The notes beneath the pieces were generated by a model. The model was not told the origin of the DNA, did not search any database, and saw only the letters and a list, made by a program, of their open reading frames with translations. Positions 1-10,266 of a stretch of DNA of 64,000 nt are shown in pieces (the stretch's first letter is position 1; the number at the start of each line of letters is the position of its first letter). This stretch comes from Phytophthora hibernalis (lineage: Eukaryota; Oomycota; Peronosporomycetes; Peronosporales; Peronosporaceae): contig JAAKBF010000079.1 in the NCBI GenBank assembly GCA_012656075.1, positions 1 to 64,000 of the forward strand, written 5' to 3'. The position numbers were made by a program, and so were the translations under genes.

Positions 1-147
1 ATAATCTGGCGTGGCTGTAACTCAGTTGAAGGCAACTCAACAAGCGTTGACGAATCTGTCGTCGGGGTTTCATCTAAAAGTAGCGCCAACTCGAAATTCT
101 ACGCAACGAGTCTCCGGATGCATTGTGGTATGGATTTAATGTTAATG

Positions 148-3100
148 TTACTGAGGCGAAGTCAGCTGCTTCTCTCTTGGGGTGACAGTTTCTAGGAACA
201 TGTTCCAATCCTCGATGGTTCTTCGGTCTTGGTAAATATCGCTACGATGCGCCAGCAAACGCAGTCGGATATCCTCATGATCCATGGCGATATTTACCGC
301 TATTTGAATATACTCGTCCAGGATTCCGCGATATAGTCGGAGGCGTTCATATAGCGCAAAAATCCGGCAGCGAGATGTACGACACTCTGTGCAGCAGGAA
401 ACGTCACCACGGGGCTGTATCCATGGTCACATCGCAACCCTCAATTAGTTAATGGAAAACAATTCACTGAATCAGCTGACTTACATGCCCAAATGAAGCG
501 CGTCGAGAGTTGTTACTCCCCGCCGAATGGGAACGGATCGAGGAGGACGTCAGCAAGGGACAGCAATGCTTGAAACTCGTTGAATGGTAATGTTGGCAAG
601 AACAACACCCGTCGATGGGCCTACATTTTACAGACCGACACCACATTCCTCAGATAAGCAATACCGAGCTGTAACACAAACAAAATGAGACCCGTACCCG
701 ACCAAAACGCTTCCGGAACCTCCGACGCAGCTGCTCCATCCAGACGATTTGGGTATCCGAAGCCAGCAACACGATAGTTGCTTTATTATCCAGGTCTAGA
801 ATCCCCGCCAACGCGTCATCAAATGCTGGATGAAGTTTCATCAAAGTCTACACGCAAATAATTAGCTCGTGATTTCTCGCTGTCGACAGTGAACTTACCT
901 GTGGACACACATAAAGCCTTCGGTTAGGAGGCAAATTTAGTCTTGAGCGAGATATATCCTTTGATTCTGCTGTGGGTGGTTTGGGCTCGGTGAAAGTCGT
1001 GCTGAGGCCACGAAACAACACAATTTGCTCTGAAAATGACGCTCGACGGCACCCCGATAAATGGTTCAGCATGTTGGGCTCTTCTACTAGCTCATTGAAA
1101 TGTTTGGATACAAAATGCTCCGAAGAAATGAAATAGTCGATGTGTGGATTGCCAGTGGTGATCGGGTGCCCCCAGAAAACACACTGGATTGGAGCCACGC
1201 GGTGGTGAGATAATAAGACCGTCCACTCATCCATTCCGAGTTCTGGGAATACAACTACGTCAAGTTGCGCTTGTCGAAGAATCTGTACGGCAGCATCTTG
1301 ACTTTCAGGTAGGTCAACATATTCATCCGCCGTACGCTTGAATCCTTTGGTTATCTCGTCAGCATCACGAAGGAAGTGCATGCACCGGTAGATGGTGACA
1401 TGAAACTTGGTTCGATCCAGGTTTTCTACAACACTGAGCAGCAGCTTGCCCACCGAATGTACGCGAAACCACGTCGAGATAAATCCAACCCGTCGAACCT
1501 TGTGATCACCAGGGGGAACTTAATACATGTTTGGGGATGAATGAAGAAGAGAGGCTTGGATAAACAGTTGATCGAAGCTCGTTGATAGCTCGCTGAATAG
1601 GTAGGATATCGATTCCCTGCATTTATCACGATGACCATCAGCACATAGGAATAAGTGTTGTGAACGGTAGTATTTGAAAAAGTAACGGGTTGTACCTGGT
1701 AGCCGATAAACATGGTGGGAGGCGTGATAGTGTACTGAAGATAAGCCGCATCTTCGGGTCGTAATGTTGACCTCGGATCACTAAAAACTGCTCCATTTGC
1801 ATTTCCACGCGGAGAGATCACTCGCTCTTCCAGTCTCTGGTCTAACTTGTGTGCTTCGGTGAAGGTATGCAGTTTTTCGTTAGCTCCGAGACGAACACGT
1901 CCATATCGTTTTGAGAGGAGAAGACGACTGGTACGGCTAGAAGCTGTCGAACCTTCATTGCAGTACAACAAATAGTCGGTAAGACACGATATGATAGCTA
2001 TATAAATCCAAGGCAATTCGTACCTCAAGCGTGGTTCTGTCGCTCTCACATAGCTGTGAGGCGTAGCTGAAGAACCGAAGAGATTCGTCAAATGAGCCTA
2101 GCTCGTCCAAGAAGACGCCCATTTTGACAAGAGTCTCAAAAAGCTCTTTCGTAAATTTGCTGCTAAATTTGCGTGATGGTGAACTTGTAAGCCCATCAGA
2201 TTCCAATGCGTCTACCTCTAGGAAACAGCATGTCAATGCAAGTTTCGTGTCATTGACCGATCCCGCCGCGATCTTCAAGCATTCGTGATCGTGATTCGAT
2301 TTCTTCAGCCTTGCTAGTCGGAGAAATGCGTCCTGTGCCACCTGTAAGCTCTGGCTGTTGTTAACAAGCTCGGAAGCTATACACGTCTTCGCCAGTGAGA
2401 GGCTTTTCACCAGGTCCCCTTGGAGAAATTTCAAAAATGATAGTTGGCATTGCACAGACATATCAGCTTGGCCTTGTGAGGTCTCCATTAGTCGTTGGAG
2501 TAGAGAAGCACTGTTCGAGTAGTAGCCACACTCGGTTAACTTGTGTGTCGCTGTTCGGATTGCAAGTTGATCCACGCCATGACAAGCCGCATCATTCGTT
2601 AACAATTGTAGTTGCAAAACTGCAGCGGCAACAGAAGCGTGGAGTGTTGCCTGACTAGCAAGTCCCCACTTAGAAAGCTGTATTGCACACCAGGAAAAGA
2701 ATTCCACGAGCTCCACCAACTTCGCTTCATCGTAATGAGCATTGAATCCTCCTGTCGAGATCCTCACCAATAGCTCATCCAGTGTCCCCACAACTGGCTC
2801 CAGCTGCTCGGCAGCATCTAGATATTCTTCATACACTGCCACAGGCGCATTGATGTCCACCAAAAACTGGAGTCTCTCACGTGCTTGGCTAACCAGACCC
2901 ACAGGAGGACTTACTCTTAGTCTAATCGGCGCCAACGTTTTGGTAGAGTCAACTTGCCGGAGCTGAGAAGTTTCCGTCAGCCGAATCAGTCGTTCACCAT
3001 CGCTTAGAGCAACAGAGACCGATGCTGTAGTGGTGCGTTCGTACTCGAGACTGCTGGTGGTGATTAGAGCTTCCTCCGAATTTACGAGAATCATCAAAGC

Positions 3101-3525
3101 TGCTCCAGTCGCAGCCACATGCATCAGTTTCTCCAGGAATGAGCATTTCCCACGATGAACTACCACTGCTGCTCCTTCAAAACTCTCTTCATCACCACGA
3201 ATAGCGGCAAATGGCGAGCATGCCAACATGTCATCACCCGGTGCTAGCACCACTTTTACGCCCTCACTCTCCTTCGGCAAATATGCTCCGAACGCCGCCA
3301 GCTGACAACTAAACGAGATTGATTCCACTCCCTGAAAATCGGACGCTGTTGCTACATTGGCACCACATTGGGCTGCGTTCACATTCCAATATCAAGACGA
3401 AGTCAATCAACAATGAATACGAGAGTTCCGATTCCTGTACCTATGGATAGCGTAGGTTGTTTTGCAGATGCAGTAACGAGTGCAATGCAGGAAACTAAGC
3501 AGCAGGACAGCTTCCAAGTCACCAT
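148..3525 (-). CDS. Secreted PA-domain / TPR-like / GT41 (SPINDLY-OGT-like) glycosyltransferase
   Basis: Multi-exon gene. Exon 1 (3441-3525) starts with a clear signal peptide (MVTWKLSCCLVSCIALVTASA); a GT-AG intron (3373-3440, phase 1) leads to a long exon with a protease-associated (PA) domain at about residues 50-160 (motifs VVVHRGKCSFLEK and AALMILVNSEEA). A helical, TPR-like region follows, then the C-terminal catalytic part of O-GlcNAc-transferase/SPINDLY type: VGFISTWFRVHSVGKLLL, VAPIQCVFWGHPITTGNPHIDYF and LADVLLDPFPFGG, ending near TTLDALHLG and PVVTFPA. Further introns have donors near 2023, 1695, 892 and 691. The frame breaks at base runs 1873-1877, 1512-1516 and 518-521, and once more near 340. 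GT41 enzymes transfer sugar to Ser/Thr; the signal peptide suggests action in the secretory pathway or outside the cell (inference). The domain calls are firm; whether the gene is intact is not. Confidence 0.75.
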
Positions 3526-3863
3526 ACTGATCCCAGTTTAGCAAGTGCGATGCGTGTCAAGATACGCAAATCTTGCAGGGTCGGCACTTAAGCAAATAGT
3601 ACTACCGGAATATATACTACTGCTTCGGTAGTATCCATAATAAATATTGTGCGAAATGTCCATTATACTACAATTATAGTACTACGTGTGGTAGTTGCTC
3701 GTACTACATGAAGTATTATAACAAGAAAATACGTGTACCGACTTCCTCGGCTTACAGTGGATACCGGTATATAAGAGCGACCAATCGCATTGCAGTATTT
3801 GAACCCTCTCGCTGCCTCGGCTTATAAGTTCTGCTGCAATTATCTCGACACAAATGTACTAGC
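3526..3863. other. Intergenic, AT-rich, with TATA-like box
   Basis: No gene seen. 3590-3730 is dense in short inverted GTACTAC / AAGTATTATA words that recur at 36.5 and 50.15 kb. Two copies of the palindrome TACCGGTA lie nearby, at 3762-3769 here and at 3869-3876 just inside the next ORF. A TATATAAG box at about 3768-3775 sits some 90 bp before the ATG at 3864. Confidence 0.4.
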
Positions 3864-4018
3864 ATGCGTACCGGTATGACAACTTTCCTTCCGCGACTGC
3901 CAGTCATTCAGAGATTCTCCCAGACCTCAGCCGCCCTTCTCCTGTTGCCTGCTTTGTTGGTGGATGCGCGCACTACCTGTCTGCAGCCGCTGTATCTGAT
4001 GGTGCCGCGTAGAGTATT
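3864..4018 (+). pseudogene. N-terminus of a putative secreted protein cut by the Copia insertion
   Basis: An ORF opens with ATG 3864 (second Met at residue 5) and has a hydrophobic segment (TSAALLLLPALLVDA) typical of a signal peptide, with a Cys soon after. It runs straight into the left end of the Copia element at its target duplication GTATT (4014-4018). Across the insertion the frame continues only a few codons to a stop, although further coding-like sequence lies at 9250-9590 in other frames. I do not recognise a family. It could be a real small secreted protein or a chance ORF. Confidence 0.3.
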
Positions 4019-4237
4019 GATGAGCTACTTCTACTTCAATACACACGCAAGAGATAACAGCTTGACTTTGCGCGGGCAAAGACTTCGCTTTATTAGGCTA
4101 GCTTGTTCTCGACCCGGTAGATTGCGGAATGAACTAGTTTGGGCGGCGTTGGTGGATCTCAGCCACAGAGCGCCTGTACGACTGTAGCACGCTGGTGTCT
4201 GGTGGCAGGAGTCGCAGCTTGTATCTTGCTTCTCTTA
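4019..4237 (-). repeat. Copia 3' LTR
   Basis: Matches 8923-9149 closely, with a few substitutions and a short deletion. On the minus strand it begins TAAGAGAAG and ends in GTAGCTCA(TC). The divergence from its partner means the insertion is not recent. Confidence 0.85.
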
Positions 4238-4574
4238 CCCTCTTCTCGACTTCGTCACCGTCACAATCTTAGAGCCCCTCATGCACAACACTAGACATTC
4301 AGAACAAGAAGCACACGTCAACGTCAACACTCTTTACAAGTCTGATGGCCACTTGAACAACATGAATTTCAGTGCAGGTTCATATACACCTTCAAACGCA
4401 CAGCAACAGCATCGCTCGTGCGCGGATTAGGCCTTTTCTTCCAGTCGCTGATCTCCACAAAATGCCAAATCCTCATGACACTCAACTCATCAGTATATGG
4501 GCTCTCTTCTGTTTGCATACTGGTATTCTCAACTGGTCCACATCACCCATGTAGCGTACGCGCCACGGATCCAG

Positions 4575-7306
4575 TTACTCCGACTTTTCTTCTTCGTCGG
4601 AGATTTGCTCATTTCCCTTGGCTGCGCACTCTATCGCACGCACTCCCAGCTGTTCAAGGTGGCGCCGGAACGATTCAGCAAGCAACGGCTTTGTCAGCAA
4701 GTCAGCGACGTTCTCCTTTGACGCCACAGACTTCACGACCACACCGTCCATCTCCACGTACTCGCGGATTTTTAGGTCTTTGATTCTGAGCTGTTTTGTG
4801 CGACGGTGTTTGTCAGCGTGTTGCATCAGTTCACGCGCACTACTAGAGTCACAGAACAGCGTAGTGCTTTCCCTTGGTAGCACCAACTCGTCCACCAACT
4901 GCTCCAACCACACGGCGTCATGCACGCCTGTGTTTGCCGCAATTAACTCTGCTTCACACGTGCTTTCTGCGATGATTTCTTGCTTCCAACTCTTAGCTGA
5001 AATTAGTTGTCCATTGCAGTACACCGCAAACCCACTCACAGACTTCATATCTCCCCTTCAGAAACAAAGTTCGAATCTGTAAAAACTCAATGTGGAGCTT
5101 TCGTATTTCCTAGCTTCAGCCAAATCGTACGCCAGTCCCATGTCTTGGCTGCCAATCAGATAGCGCAGTTCTCTTTTGGCCGCTTGCCAATGCACAACAC
5201 TATATGTCTCCAGGAACTTACTCAGCATTCGCATCGCTGTTGCTAAGTCCGGACGTGAACCACTGACCAGATACTGTAAACATTCTACCAGGATCCGATA
5301 CGGCAAGCGCTTATCTCGCTTATGCTCGTCTGCGTTAGATGGCTCCAGCTTCACAGCATCAGTTGTCATAGGAGTGCTAACAGGATAAGCAGTGTCCATG
5401 TGAAAGTTCTCCACGATGTCTTGGACGTACTTCGTCTGCTGTACTTTTCAGGGTCGTACGTGATCTGCAACCCCAACAGATAACTCACATACCCTAAGTC
5501 CTTCATATTAAATCGACTCATCAACTTGTCTGCAATGACCTCCACATCGCATTCACTGCCAATAATCAAGATGTCATCTACATAGATCGGCAAGAGGACT
5601 AGTCACGTCTCCACGCGAATCCAGTACAGTGCTTCGTCTTTAAAGCAGCGACGAAAGCCAAACTCCACCAATACCAAGTGTAAGGTGCTGTTCCAGTTTC
5701 TTGGCGACTGCCGCAACCCTAGATGCTTCTCTTCAAAAGGCAGACCCAGTCTTCAAAGCCTATCTTCACATGTCTGAGTGGTTGCTCCATAAAGATCACT
5801 CTATCCGTAGGCGCGTTTAAGAACGCAGTGACAAAGTCGAACTGCCTGACCACCGCCTTGGTCATACCCGCGTACAATAGCACGAACCTCAACGTCTCAA
5901 ACCGCACAACAGGAGCAAACGTGTTGTCGAGCTCCAGTCCCCAAATCTGGAGACAACCAGAACAACTAGTCTCGCTTTGAACCTCAGCAGACGCTGCCCA
6001 TTCTCTTTTAGTACCCAGACCCATTTATTCTTGAGTATGTGAGCATTCTTCGGCCGCGGTACCAATATCCAGGTTTCGTTCTTCAGTTGAGCCAGAAACT
6101 CCTCCTTCGTGACCTCAAGCCACTCAGTACACTGCGGAGAAGATATCACGTCAACGGAACCTGCAGTTTTATGGAAGCTGTCGCTGATGTAGACGTGCTC
6201 AGCACACTTGCCACAAAGTCTCTCAGATGCTCAGTTTTTTCTTTTCCCGCTTCGACCGACGCGGGTTCTTTACTTCGACTGGTAGCTGGCGTTTACGTGC
6301 ACAGGTCGCATTTTACCGTCACTCTCTTCTATTTTTTCATCTCCCTGTGTCTCCACGCCTTCCTTCCCTTTGCGCTGGAAGACATCTCGCTGAGCTTCCG
6401 ATTTCATCATGGGTGTGTCCACCGTCTTCGAGATCGCTTCCTTCAGTACGTGGCACCTCCACAACCGGCAACGAAGCAAATGACAATTTAGAGCTATCGA
6501 GATCAGGTCTACGCCTCTGACGGTATACTACATAAGTAGCTTCTCGACATAGTCACTCTCCACGGTAGTTTCCTCAAAGAACATCACATTCTGCCTTCGG
6601 TGCTCGCTTATCACCCCAGTAGCGAGGTCCAGTACGCGATAGCCTTTAGTCTTACTTGCATAACCCATCATCAAAGCCGGTGCACCTCGCCGTGACAGCT
6701 TGTGCCCCAATATACATTGTCCACGAATTTCAAAGCTAAACAGCCAAACGGGCGCAGGTGCTGAAAGCTCGGCTTCGCTCTAAACACCTTCTCATGTGGC
6801 CTCAGGTTATCCTTGTTCCCCTTAGTGCTCGTACGATTTATGGTCTTGATCACGTACGCTGCGGCCTCTCCCCACAACATGCTGGGCATCCCACTGCTGT
6901 ATAGTACCGCTCGCACCTTGTTAAACAAAGTCATATGAGCCTTTTCTATCAAACAGGCTTCCTCCGGTGTATGAGGATGAGATAATATCTACAGGGATTC
7001 ACCAGCCAACTGTTCTGCCACCTTCGTATTCATGAACTCAGTTCCCTGATCAGAGTGGAAAACTTTCACGACCTTCTGATATTTGGCCTTGGCGAAATCA
7101 CGAAAGTCACGCAGTCGATCAACAGTTTCGTCTTTAGTATGTTGCATAAAGAGCCACTGGTACCGTGAACCCTCGTCCAGCAAGTGCAGGTACACTGTAT
7201 GTCCCTCCGTGGTTGGCACTTGTATGAAGCCCAGGTCCATAAACACCTTCTCGAACGGTACATTAGTTCTCTTCGGAGGTGTCTTTCGGAAAGACATTCT
7301 TTTCAT
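4575..7306 (-). pseudogene. Copia pol: integrase, reverse transcriptase, RNase H (broken)
   Basis: Minus-strand segments in order: integrase core at 6989-7306 (VFMDLGFIQVPTTEGHTVYL and FHSDQGTEFMN give two of the catalytic Asp), integrase C-terminal region at 6528-6952, reverse transcriptase at 5366-6149 (WVLKENGQ, TFAPVVRFETLR, YVDDILI) and Copia RNase H at 4575-5048 (FCDSSSARELMQH, SKENVADLLTKPL). The segments lie in different frames separated by stops. The spacer 6160-6520 between integrase and RT is poorly conserved. Domain identity is clear; function is lost. Confidence 0.88.
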
Positions 7307-7468
7307 TTGGCCATGTCACAATTGTAGCCCCCTTACTTTCCGTTCCTGCTGCGTCAATGTCATCCCCGTCACTAACTGCTTTGCCTCCATCTCCTTAATC
7401 GTCTGCCAGTTCGCGTGGGCTAGACGCATGTGCCACATCTTCAAGGACGAAGCCGACTGGGCAGCAAC

Positions 7469-8882
7469 CTACAGCAGGGACACGGATTCTCTTGGTCGAG
7501 GCACCTCCACAGTTGACTGAAACAAACCATCAACCAAGTCAAACTTCCAACTGTATTTCATCACAGGGTTCGTCAATGTAATTGTTTCCTGGTCGTCACT
7601 CGTCTGCGATTTGAATCCATGTTGGAGAAACATCAAACGCTGCGAAAGAATGTTCGTGGCACCCTCCACAAACAGAGCCTCAATGTTGATCGGCACTTTC
7701 ATTTTAGCAGCCTCATCCACCATCGCCAGCTTTAGCATGCCCTTGTACTTTGGCTTCAGCGTCGTTGACTTCTCTACCCACTTCATCACAGTTTCATTGT
7801 CTTCGGTCATCGAAACGAACGCGTCGTGACAACTACAAATGTTCACACCCGACGCATTATCCAACACAAATGATAACCAAAATCCATTTGTAGGCTCAGT
7901 TCTAGACGATGCATTGGTAAAACAAGGTGCACTGTCATTCATCACGACCTCAATCATGTGAACAGGCTTGGCTTTTGATTTACCCTTGTACGGGTTATAA
8001 TAACCCGGCACATCGTCGTGAGTATCATCACCACTCCGACCCTTAGCCTGCAGCTTGCCTATACCCTTCTTGCCTTTCGTCGACTGGTCTGTCTTCGGTG
8101 CTGTGCACTCTCTTTCATAGTGACCCCATTTGCTGCAGTTCCAGCACGGTATGTTTGTCCGTCGTCGTTTGGGCTGCCCGCCACCACCACCGGAACGACG
8201 CTTTCTGCTACCTTGGGCGACGAAAGTACTCTCACTGTGTGGCTGCTGCGGTGCAAAATCAGCACCTGCTGGCTGCGAGTTTTCTAGCTCGCGCCTCCGA
8301 TACAGCCTTAGCTTGCATCCTTCCTTCCTCTCGGCTAGTGAGCTTGACCTTGACTTGTTGTAGGGTGTGATCATCAAGATTGTCAAAGGTTTCCACCATC
8401 CTCTCATACTTGTCTCCAAGGCCATTCAGCAGTGCAGTAATCACTTCACGATCTGAAACATCTTCTCCCATGAGTGTCAACTCCTGCCGAATCGCTTCAA
8501 CACGGTGGATTTAGTCACGAATAGATTCATTAACACCGTCAAACTCCACATTAAGCAACTCGCGACGCTTAAATAACGCTACAGCAAAAGACTTTTTCTC
8601 GAAGTCCTCCACTAGAGCCGTCCATTTCGTCTGCGGGGTCTCCAAGTGAGCCAGTCGCACGCGAGTTCCGTCATCAAGCGTGTAAGTGAGAATGTCATTC
8701 AAAATTTGCATCTTGTTTCTCCACATCTTCTGTTTACGCTTCGTCTCCGACGATCCATCCCGGTCCGGCTTGGTTTCCTTCAGGATTTTCCAGCATTTCC
8801 GTGCCTTCAACGCCGCCTTCAGCCCTTCCTTGTACGGCAGGAAGTTCTTGCCATCGAAACGCAGCGACCGAACAACTATCAA
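7469..8882 (-). pseudogene. Copia gag with CCHC zinc knuckle and protease region (broken)
   Basis: The gag part starts at Met 8882 (LRFDGKNFLPYKEGLKAALK, typical of Copia gag) and continues through a second frame at 8259-8480 (ITALLNGLGDKYERMVETF) into 7469-8425. That last segment carries the zinc knuckle CWNCSKWGHYERECTA and a protease-like stretch WLSFVLDNASGVNI. The usual DSG protease signature is not intact, and two frame changes separate the segments. Identity as Copia gag/PR is based on motif order and position next to the integrase. Confidence 0.82.
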
Positions 8883-8922
8883 TGTGACGCCTGTCCAGGC
8901 CTGGTTCGTTTGGGCTCATAAC

Positions 8923-9149
8923 CATGAGCTACTGCTACTTCAAGACACACGCAAGATGTACCGCTTGACTTTGCGCGGGCAAAGGCTTCGCTTTAGTAGC
9001 TAGCTTGTTCTCGACCCGGTAGATTGCGGAATGAACTAGTTTGGGCAGAGCCACACGGCCTCTGTGGATCTCAGCCACAGAGCGCCTGTACGATTGTAGC
9101 ACGCTGGTGTCTGGTGGCAGGAGTCGCAGCTTGTATCTTTCTTCTCTTA
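8923..9149 (-). repeat. Copia 5' LTR
   Basis: Direct repeat partner of 4019-4237, followed on the plus strand by the target duplication GTATT at 9150-9154. It ends (minus strand) in GTAGCTCA, directly followed by the primer-binding-like TGGTTATGAGCCC. Confidence 0.85.
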
Positions 9150-9154
9150 GTATT

Positions 9155-9597
9155 CGAACTCGCTGTTCTCATGTAATTCCCCTGTCAGTCGATGCCGTGC
9201 ATAGACCGCTGCTGACCAACTCGGCCGACGGCCCCGAGCGACTCGTGCAGTGACGCCACACGCCGTAGAACAGCGTTCACTTCGTGTGCGTGGAATTACG
9301 CGTCGACGTTCCGCATCACGGACTACACGGGAGGCTACAACAGTACCAAGATCCACTTCTCGCCGCAGAAGGAGCAGAAGGACTGGCCGGCAAACACTGG
9401 CGTGGATAAGATCTTTCTGCGCTGGTGCCCATGGGGAGTCGTATCCGACGCTGTTGACGCCCGATCTGATCCTGCTGGAGGGCCACGTGACTCTAGCGGA
9501 CGCCGGCGACATGACCATCGCTATCCTGGACAGCCGCACAGCCGCTGCGGCGACGAGATTTTGGCGCCACGTGAGTACTACAACATGAGAAGCGTCG
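9155..9597 (+). other. Coding-like remnant of unknown identity
   Basis: Right flank of the Copia element. Plus-strand frames give coherent peptide stretches, for example ITDYTGGYNSTKIHFSP near 9310-9360 and LLTPDLILLEGHVTLADAGD near 9460-9510, in shifting frames. A possible donor GTGAGT lies near 9571. It may be the rest of the gene whose start is at 3864. No family recognised. Confidence 0.3.
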
Positions 9598-10202
9598 TCA
9601 GGCAGGAGGAGCCCCTTCTTTAGTGCTGTAGTAGGCTGCTTCATACATGGAGTACGGCGCCCCGAAAGACGACAACGGAGCCGCTCCATACGCAGGATAA
9701 CCAGGCATCCCTGGGTGCGTATTCCCAGGTCCGCTCTGTCCGTCATTAGCCCCGTATTCTCGTTTCACTCGCCAGTCCCAACCGATAGACGGGCGGCCGA
9801 CACGACGGGTCTATAACGAGGAATGAATCCACTCGTTGACCGTTGATGTGTCACCGGAGCGTCCTCTCTTTCAACGCTCGCATTGTCTTCAGCGTACGGC
9901 CTCCCATATTGGTCGCCATACTGTTCCGTGTAGGCGTTAGCATAGTCAGTACTGTACCCCTCAGCCTATCTTGGCTCGTACAGTTCCAGATAACGATGCT
10001 GCTCAGCACGGCTCTCCGATGGTTCACACGAGGCATCAGCCTCCGTACCGTTACCATATTCACTCGTTTCCTCAGCGAGGTCGTCCACTTCTCCAATAGG
10101 ATCGTCCACCTCGGTGTCCTTCGACTCATCTTCGTAGGTCTCCCAGATGTCCCTCACCATGTCGCCACGCAAATCCTCACGACCATGGGCCGTACCGGCC
10201 AA
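9598..10202 (-). pseudogene. Acidic, Tyr/Gly-rich protein remnant, unknown function
   Basis: Minus-strand frames give a low-complexity protein that changes frame several times: an acidic part (IWETYEDESKDTEVDDPIGE, about 10030-10140), a Tyr-rich part (YANAYTEQYGDQYGRPY, about 9890-9945) and a Pro/Gly/Tyr-rich C-terminus (GMPGYPAYGAAPLSSFGAPY) that stops at 9598-9600. The biased composition in one strand argues for real but decayed coding sequence. It could be an accessory ORF of the adjacent MULE or an unrelated gene; no family is recognised. Confidence 0.35.
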
Positions 10203-10266
10203 ACCAGACCGATCTTCAATACTTCCTCGACGGCTTCCAGCTCCCTTTCCGACGGAGCTCCTTCAT

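Larger units (their letters stand above)
4019..9149 (-). mobile_element. Ty1/Copia LTR retrotransposon, decayed but with both LTRs and TSD
   Basis: Two similar direct repeats of about 220 bp bound a gag-pol region read on the minus strand. The element is flanked by an identical 5-bp target site duplication, GTATT at 4014-4018 and at 9150-9154. On the minus strand a purine-rich tract (GAGAAGAGGG, about 4238-4247) directly precedes the 3' LTR. A tRNA-primer-like sequence (TGGTTATGAGCCC) follows the 5' LTR. Gag, CCHC knuckle, protease, integrase, reverse transcriptase and RNase H come in Copia order but in at least ten frame segments, so the copy cannot make a full polyprotein. Confidence 0.92.
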
